The position numbers and the translations under genes are program-made. Shown here piece after piece: positions 57,044-64,000 of a stretch of DNA of 64,000 nt. This stretch comes from Oegoconia quadripuncta (lineage: Eukaryota; Arthropoda; Insecta; Lepidoptera; Autostichidae). Position 1 is the stretch's first letter. Every line of letters begins with the position of its first letter. The notes below the pieces were generated by a model, which worked only from the letters and a program-made list of their open reading frames with translations, was not told the origin of the DNA and did no database searches. The stretch spans positions 17,377,151 through 17,441,150 of the forward strand of contig OX438755.1 in NCBI GenBank assembly GCA_949316235.1, written 5' to 3'.

Positions 57044-58430
57044 CTAAAATTTCGCTTCTTAATTTTTTTAACACATCATTAGTCTCTACCATCTTTAATT
57101 TTTATTAATAAAATATAGAAACAAACGCACAATTATTTTAATATTAATTATTAATTAACAGTTCTCATTTTGTATTAGAGCGGGTTGCTACGGTTTAGCT
57201 ATAGGTACACTTCGCCCGATACGATGTACAAATTGTTAATTCTCAACCTGATTAAGGTTTTGTTTGATAGTCTCATGTGTTCCAATATGGGTTCTTTAGG
57301 TTAGGATAAGGTGTGAATGTTTTTTTATATTAACAGTGGCGTCGATTCCAATGTAATTTTTCTAACCTTAAAGTGGTGATATCTGTTATACACATTTGCG
57401 ACATGGTCGAACATAACAATAGAAATTCTATTGTGACTCGTCATGTGATATTTAGTTTTGGGATAGATAGAGAAGTGTCGCCAGAATCGACAACACTAAG
57501 TGTTACTAGCCTCCATGTTTTGACATCAACTAACTAGATATGATCGTGCCAAGGCGCAAGGGTGTTAGATCTTAGGGAACGCGAATCATGTACATACAGT
57601 TACGGTAGCTCTGGGCATAATTACACATAAATACAAGCATTGTCACAGCTTGAGTCATTCTAATTTTGTCACATTTACTTTTTTGGTATGCACGTAAAAA
57701 TCATTGGACGCGCGGTTTTTTTTACCTCGCACGTGGATTTGCCTTATCTGTGGTAAGCGGCACCATTGCCTTATTGTGTTTAACTTAGTACCTATCTATA
57801 GTATAGCCCTAGTTCTATATAGCCCTCAGCATCGTAAACTACGCACGAGAGCCATAATCTGCAGATACATACGATTGGTAAATATTGACGTATTTATAGA
57901 AAGCATAGGGACATGATGATGCCAAAGTAAGAGCAGTATAAAATGAAAAAATTCCGCTTAAGAAAAATGGTCATAACCGACTATATGATAAATAAAAGCT
58001 TGTAAAAACAATTATACAATATTATAGAAAATATTAAACTGCAAATTCCCTAATTTGTTTAAAGGAGTATTTGTACGAAATTTTGAGAAGTAGGCTACGA
58101 GATGAAATACGAAAAACTTTTTTTTGTACTGTCCAGTTCGTGCTGAAACTCTGTATGTAATCCCATCAGTCTTCTGCTATTAATTTTTCAGACAACTGCC
58201 TGCCGATTGTGACAATACTTTTCTAAATTACAATATACATATGGCGCAATCTTTTCTTTCTTCGAATAAGAAAACGAGATATTAGTTTTAAGTGTCATCC
58301 ATCATCGACACTAAAATTTCTCCTAACTAGAGTAGGCTCTTAGGTACCTACCTCAAAATGACAATAGATTTCTTTGCTCTCTGACCTATGACTATGCATG
58401 GGTCAGCGGAACGTAAAAAGTTAAACACCC

Positions 58431-58766
58431 TAAGGCCCGTATTAATAAACCATTCTCAAGATTGAGAACAGTTGTAACCGGTCTCAAGTAAACGTGTTGA
58501 TTAATAAACCGAACTTGAGACCTAAAAAGCACGTGCATACTCAAGCAGTATTCACTTGAGAGGTGCGCGTATTTATAAACGAAACTCAAGACTATCATTC
58601 ATTCGCCGCTGAGGCGAATACTTCAGAAGTGATCTCAGCTGCGTAGACCTCAAGATTGGTTTATAAATTAGCACGGAGCTTGAGATAGCGTCAACTGCTT
58701 AAGACGCATCTCGGTTGATACAGCCTCAAGACTTGTATTGAGATTGGTTTATTAATACAGGCCTTA
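58431..58766. mobile_element. Inverted-repeat element, family M1, full copy
   Basis: About 336 bp. Ends 'taaggcccgtattaataaac' and 'ttattaatacaggcctta'; an inner palindrome around 'gccgctgaggcg'. Partial relatives at 31386, 39398 and 59624. Confidence 0.75.
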
Positions 58767-58962
58767 GTGTAATGAATCATTATAATACCCACCTATAATT
58801 TATTAACGTTATGTGCTACAGATTATTCTTGCTTGAGACTTTATTTTTGTAGCCATTCTTTCACTTTATTACTATTAACGAACAAGTACTTTACATATCG
58901 TTGAAGGTTGGTTAATTAGACTCTTATTAAGATGTCATAAGTATAATTTAGATGGTGAGGAA

Positions 58963-59205
58963 TGTGATTACCGCTTAGCCTGCCTTTAAAAGTTCGTGGT
59001 CTAGTTTGTTGCAGCGGTAGCCGTAGTTATTCTTATCTAGTAACCGCTCAACCACACACTTCCAAACTGTCAAAAAAGTTTTTCTGAAAACCGGGAATTT
59101 AGCAAAACCGTCTTGAGCTTTTACCAACCTAAAAAATGATTTTATTAACCGGGAAGTTTTCAGGAAAGCTTGACTGGCATTTCCTGACACAAAGCGGTAA
59201 TCACA
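58963..59205. mobile_element. Small inverted-repeat element with perfect 14-bp ends
   Basis: TGTGATTACCGCTT at 58963-58976 and its exact reverse complement at 59192-59205. The frame inside (minus strand, 84 codons) shows no recognisable domain. Confidence 0.65.
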
Positions 59206-59623
59206 AATATCCATAGAGTAGGTACACAAATAACGAATATATTTCTTCTGAATCGTATGTTTAAATATACATAACTTAATTGTGATTTGGGAGAGCTCAA
59301 AAATTTTGTAGTTTTGTAACTAAAATTGTAAAACTTAGCCTTGAAATTGTAACGTTTGTAATATGTAACGAGTATTTACCTTCCGACCATTTAGTATTAT
59401 TTAAACTTTAGCTGAGTGGACTCTGGCATTGAGTAAACAGGTTCTAAACTGCTGTGGTGATCCCATATATTTATGGGATGATCACCCGATCATATAAAAC
59501 AGCGAGATTTGTCATTGTTAATTGGTGGCGGGTTCTAGTGTCGCCGATTGGGTATCATGGGTGGCAATTCTGACGTGCCTATTCTTTAAACTGAAACAAG
59601 TGCTTGACTGGTACTGTCGCGAC

Positions 59624-59917
59624 TTAGGCCCGTATTAATAAACCATTCTCAAGATTGACTACAGTCTTATGATCGATCTCAAGTAAACGTGTTGATTAAT
59701 AAACCTAACTTGAGACCTGAAACGCACGTGAATGCTCAAGCAGTACTCACCCGAGAGGTGCGCCGAGTTTCACGTATTAAATACTTGAGAAGTGCTCTTA
59801 GCTGAGTAGACCGCGAGATTGGTTTATAGCTTGAGATAGTGTCAACTTCTTAAGACGCATCTCGGGTGATACAGCCTCAAGAGTTGTATTGAGATTGGTT
59901 TATTAATACGAGCCTTA
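59624..59917. mobile_element. Inverted-repeat element, family M1, internally deleted copy
   Basis: Same ends as 58431-58766 ('ttaggcccgtattaataaac' and 'tattaatacgagcctta'), missing about 40 bp in the middle. Confidence 0.75.
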
Positions 59918-60018
59918 GATTCAGATTTATTGGTAATAGTCTTCTTACCTTGTCAATATTATTCATTCCAAGAAGCGACAGATTGATTTTAGTTTAGAGA
60001 AATCGCAACAAAATCGAC

Positions 60019-60344
60019 ATTGGTGTCGATTCGGATGTACAACGAACTAACTAAATTTAAATTATATGTATCCTTTTCTAACCACTAATACATGAAAAGG
60101 ACGACATATAATTAAGTCCTGTCAAATTAAGTAAAATGATCAAAACAAACACTTCTTTATCAATATTAGGTGTACACCTAGCGACGTCACGATTAAAATA
60201 CTATAGAGCGACTTGTTTTGACAGCTCTTAACTTAATTTGACAGGCCTTAATTTATAGTCGTCCCTTTCATGTTAATAGTGTTAGAAAAGGATGTATCTG
60301 CTTTAAATTTAGTTAGTTCGTTGTACATCCGAATCGACACCAAT
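60019..60344. mobile_element. Foldback element with very long inverted repeats
   Basis: About 326 bp, of which roughly 135 bp at each end pair imperfectly: ATTGGTGTCGATTCGGATGT at the left, its complement at the right, followed inward by further pairing ('gtatccttttctaac' with 'gttagaaaaggatgtat'; 'gtcaaattaagt' with 'acttaatttgac'). Confidence 0.85.
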
Positions 60345-61548
60345 ATTGTATGTTTCGCGTACACTTGGGTATGATTCTTGTTCAAGCATTTCTTTGTTCA
60401 ATTTAACAGTTTTTTGATAATTTCCAAAATGCTAGTCACGCCTGTCCTGACATGCGCGCAGAATCCTGCGGTATAAATTATAGGTACCAGCGCTGGGGCT
60501 TGATTTTCGGACACTCACCATTGAAAATACTTCGTGAGAACCCGAACATCTCAAATGAAAATGCATTTATTTTAGATCCGTAGACTGAGAATACTACTAC
60601 GGAGTAAAATAAAATTACTTTCAATCGAGAAGAGCTCTCACGACATATTTTGGGTGTAAGATAGTATCATGCAGTGAATCTAGCCATCGAGGCGAGTCAC
60701 ATGTACACATGAGGCCCAGTCAATTAGGTACCTACAGGTTTACTTTAAATGTCTGTAAATTGTTTATCTACAAGAACATTTAATCTACAGGCGAAACGTA
60801 CGTTACCACGATTAAATCGGGGACATTTTAAAGAAAGGCCAAATCAAGAGTACCCTAAACCGAATGCATGTATGAACAACGTGAGTGAATGAAGCAAAAG
60901 AGGTGTGTCAGGATCATAGCAAATGGAAGTCTGTGGTCTACGGAAACAGGCGTGGCTTATGTAACTAAACAGAAAACTTGGAAAATTAACAGTGGTTGAC
61001 CTAGGCAGTATAGGGGTTCATGAGAAATTCCCCCGCGATTCGCCCTTGTCCACAGTGATGTAAGTCGCATCTTATACTATCTTCTCCACAATGTTTGCCT
61101 TCTCAGTTGCCATATTTAGCTAAAAGCACGGACTAGCAATCCGTGGGTGTAAGTATGAAATTAAGAATTTGTTGTAGTTCATTTTAAAAGTTGTGTATTT
61201 TTTACCAAAATATTTAATTGGGTTGTTTCCGTGATACTAGTTGAATATAATGATTATATTATAAGCCTGTTGTAGTCCATATATTTAGGGATTGGTCACA
61301 TTTGTCTAACAGTCTAGTGATAGTTGTGTAATATGGCGTGTTATGTGTACAGATGAACCTTTTTATGTACCTAATTGTAATTCAATATACGGCTTTATTA
61401 ATAACTGTTGTTTTCTTTAGTAAATCCATCTATTGGCGAAATGGTTGAATGTTTACGATATGACGGTACCTAGTAAGTAAAAATAAAAACTTACCGAATA
61501 AGATTTTTTGAGATTAATCCCGGTACGAAGTTAAGAGCTAGCGATAAC

Positions 61549-61612
61549 CAATGCGCTGTTCGTCCTTATTGATATGTGTGTGTTACGATATGACAAGGAC
61601 GAACAGGCATTG
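61549..61612. repeat. Imperfect inverted repeat (18-bp arms)
   Basis: CAATGCGCTGTTCGTCCTT pairs with AAGGACGAACAGGCATTG across about 27 nt. Probably a small transposon relic. Confidence 0.65.
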
Positions 61613-63529
61613 ACGTCATAAACGAATACGATTTCCAAAGCAATGGAGGCGATCTGCGGATTACTGTCACGCACCATGTTCCTGCCGGAGCCACAGAATA
61701 ATTAATAGCACTAAACCAGAGCGCGAGTCACGTGTGGCAAGAATGTGCTGCCAACCGAGTTAGAGATTGCACCTTTGTTCAGAGGAAGTGTGGTATGGCT
61801 CATCATGGCACGGCTATCGCCACCAAATGGAAATCCTGACTTTATAGATTATCAGATCTTCGCTACGTGCTAGGGTTTGAAAGATACGAGGTGGCCATGG
61901 ACCGTACATTTTGGCACGGTCCCAATACATACCTCTGTTTTGGAATCGAGACTCGGGTAAAGTGTATGTAATAGAAATCCATCAATGGAGCCATGCAGTG
62001 GATACTAGTGGACAGAGGGCAATATATCTATTGTCAGATATCCAATTGGTGATGGTAGCCGTGGCAAGATTAGCCATTCTGATGTGGGAATCTTTTTCGT
62101 ACTTACCTACCTACCCTATTCACACCAACTTTCTTGCACAAAAGCCTCTCCAATTGCGCCCTATTTCTTCCTTCTTTTAATGCGTCCGAGGTCCATGATA
62201 GCAGGAGAGATTATAGGCCAGTCTACTTACAGCAGCCGTGTCCGAGTGCCTGTCGATCCTAGCATAGTTTTGGTGGAAGAAGTGTAGATGCGGGATTGTC
62301 ATACCTATGCTGTCCATGTTAACCATGGGCAATAAAAAATACCCATGGATCGATCAGTAGAACTCCGCGATCGGACCACGGGCAATAAACGGTTACGGCC
62401 ACTGGAGAGGGCTGTGCCCCAGCAGTGGGGGGATGCAAGGCTGTTGACACTACTATTGCAAATGTATATGTATAGCCTTTATCTTGTCCTTTGCTGATCG
62501 GAGTCCTTGTAATATTAATACTATAGAACTGACAGACACAGCAAAAGCCTTGAATTTCTTACTCATTAAAATATCCTTGAACATACACAGCGCCACCTAG
62601 CTCCACACTAATCAACTGAATTGTATTAAGGACACCAATGGTTGAGATATACTACACAAATACTCATTCTTCGCCACTCCGGGAAGTCGGGTCTATTAAA
62701 TGTATTAAAACTAAAAAAAGTTAAGCAATAACATAATAATGTATTTATTTCTTTCACAAAGGTATCTTATATACTAATAAATTACTCCATGTAACTTATT
62801 ACAACGCTCAAACGAGTCTATCGGATAGTCATAATTGTTAACCTAGTTTAATTAACCTGTATCATCCAAAGAAATCACTGGCACCATTACTTGACTACAG
62901 CTTGGTCAAAGAGTAAAAACAGAAATCTGTAATTTACTTGAGAATCTAATAGTTGTGAGCTCTGTGTTGCCAGAGGTACAAACAGCGCCCTTGTTTATTA
63001 TTCTTTCTTTTTGACTAAGCTGTAAATGTGTTCCGTACAACTGGACAACACTTCGGGTGCTATTCTTTTGATACACCTTGATCCAAAAATATTAGGAAAA
63101 CGGAGAAGGATCTACATTTATTTTTTACACGGCAATATTGAATATACTATCTGATTGGTTAAAGCTTCTGTGTTGCCAGTTAAGCTCAAACCTTCACTAT
63201 TTTTCTATTCTTTTTGGTCAAGCTGTAACCGTTTCGTTTGACAACAATAATCAGCCTGTATCGGGCCACTGTTTAGGCCTCTTTCCCATAACATTACAAA
63301 ATAAACTTGGAGTAGCCTATTTTACAGATGTTATAGCATAGAGGATAAATAAATAAAAGAAAAAAGTAAAGTCCACAGCATTTATTGAATAAAATAGTCA
63401 AAATTCTACAAGAGTAGGCAAAACGTCACAACTTCATGTGGAAATGCTTAAGAAAAATTCCAAGGCAGATAACATTACATAACAAATTCAGTTTTTAATT
63501 CTTACACACATCTCTTTTAGGAAACTAAG

Positions 63530-63800
63530 ATCGTAGTGTTAACTAGTGACAGTCGTATGTGAGTTCAACATAGGGTTACTTAACGCTAAGGGACAGGGGG
63601 CCGCCAATCCAACAACACTCGTTGTGACCGTCGAGTCGCCTGCGCGGTTCGCCGCCGCAGGGAACTGCCGGCCCAGCCCCGTCGGGGCGACTGCGTCCCC
63701 GTCACCTGTCCCCTGCAGCCCCACTACGGCCCGCCTAACCCACTCGCCCAGTCGCCCACTCGCCTAGCGCCCTACCCGCGTCCGACACTATCCCCATCGG
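63530..63800. other. GC-rich island with frames on both strands, possible edge of a gene or repeat
   Basis: GC content is far above its surroundings. The minus strand can be read as a C-terminus (GLGRQFPAAANRAGDSTVTT, then SNPMLNSHTTVTS and stop at 63539-63541), bounded upstream by a TAG that could be part of an acceptor. The plus strand is also open (NIGLLNAKGQGAANPTTLVV). No domain on either. It may be the last exon of a minus-strand gene lying to the right, or a GC-rich repeat. Confidence 0.3.
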
Positions 63801-64000
63801 TGATCACTAACAACCTAACCTAATCCCAACGGCGGATCCAGGGCCTAGGTCTTCGTAATAACATTTACAATATGTAATATTCTTAACACTTAAAAGATTT
63901 TGTAGCGAGTTTCTTTATAACAAACGTTTTTAAAACAATAAAATATTACTTCTTTTTTAATTAGATTAACTTTTGTCTGGCAACCCGTTGGAGCTGGACC

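Larger units (their letters stand above)
54702..63500. other. Intergenic region, no gene recognised
   Basis: No supported protein-coding gene. Contents: inverted-repeat elements (55249, 56057, 58431, 58963, 59624, 60019, 61549) and one SINE-A (56749). The frames near 57704 and 61911-62287 have no domain and look like chance or repeat sequence; around 62395-62445 one frame reads LERAVPQQWGDA, resembling an RTE-type ORF2 end. Confidence 0.55.

Overview
The window looks like nuclear DNA of a moth or butterfly (Lepidoptera). It is AT-rich with GC-rich exons, it carries split genes with GT-AG introns, and its protein genes read like insect orthologues. It is crowded with repeats typical of lepidopteran genomes: tRNA-headed SINEs, 5'-truncated non-LTR retrotransposons, repeats with the 'GACTTCGTCCGCG' core, and small inverted-repeat elements. 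The species cannot be fixed from the sequence alone.

Layout. (1) 0-7 kb: two intronless coding regions arranged head to head. Rpn6, the 26S proteasome lid subunit, is on the minus strand (1079-2344). A DPY-30-motif coiled-coil protein is on the plus strand (2875-4791). They share a gap of about 530 bp that probably works as a divergent promoter. (2) 7.3-10.3 kb: a 5'-truncated, decayed LINE on the minus strand with a recognisable endonuclease and reverse transcriptase. (3) 11.5-54.6 kb: one large plus-strand gene, the verprolin/WIP orthologue Vrp1. I reconstructed it from eight exons whose splice phases all agree: 11552-11879, 14808-15097, 41982-42126, 43053-43272, 44217-44329, 45289-45440, 46222-46390, and a terminal exon from 53638. 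The product has a polyproline start, an actin-binding WH2 motif, the GLGGLF..GMPKLR motif, long proline-rich segments and a C-terminal WASP-binding motif. Its second intron is about 26.9 kb and is mostly transposon debris. (4) 54.7-64 kb: no recognisable gene. It holds several inverted-repeat elements, one SINE and a GC-rich island near the right edge.

Most interesting points. First, the last Vrp1 exon reaches a TAG followed by C at 53712. The same frame then stays open for 289 more codons of acidic, protein-like sequence. This is either stop-codon readthrough or an alternative acceptor that skips the TAG, giving a long C-terminal isoform. Second, intron 3 holds a decayed tandem array of about 110-bp units that are copies of the end of exon 3 with its splice donor. 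Third, a 48-bp open segment with a start codon and a strong donor at 28842-28889 lies inside intron 2 in the right phase for exon 3. It could be an alternative first exon that makes a Vrp1 form without the actin-binding WH2 motif. The two long-range architectures (Vrp1 exons and repeat families) rest on reading by eye; no alignment or transcript data were available.
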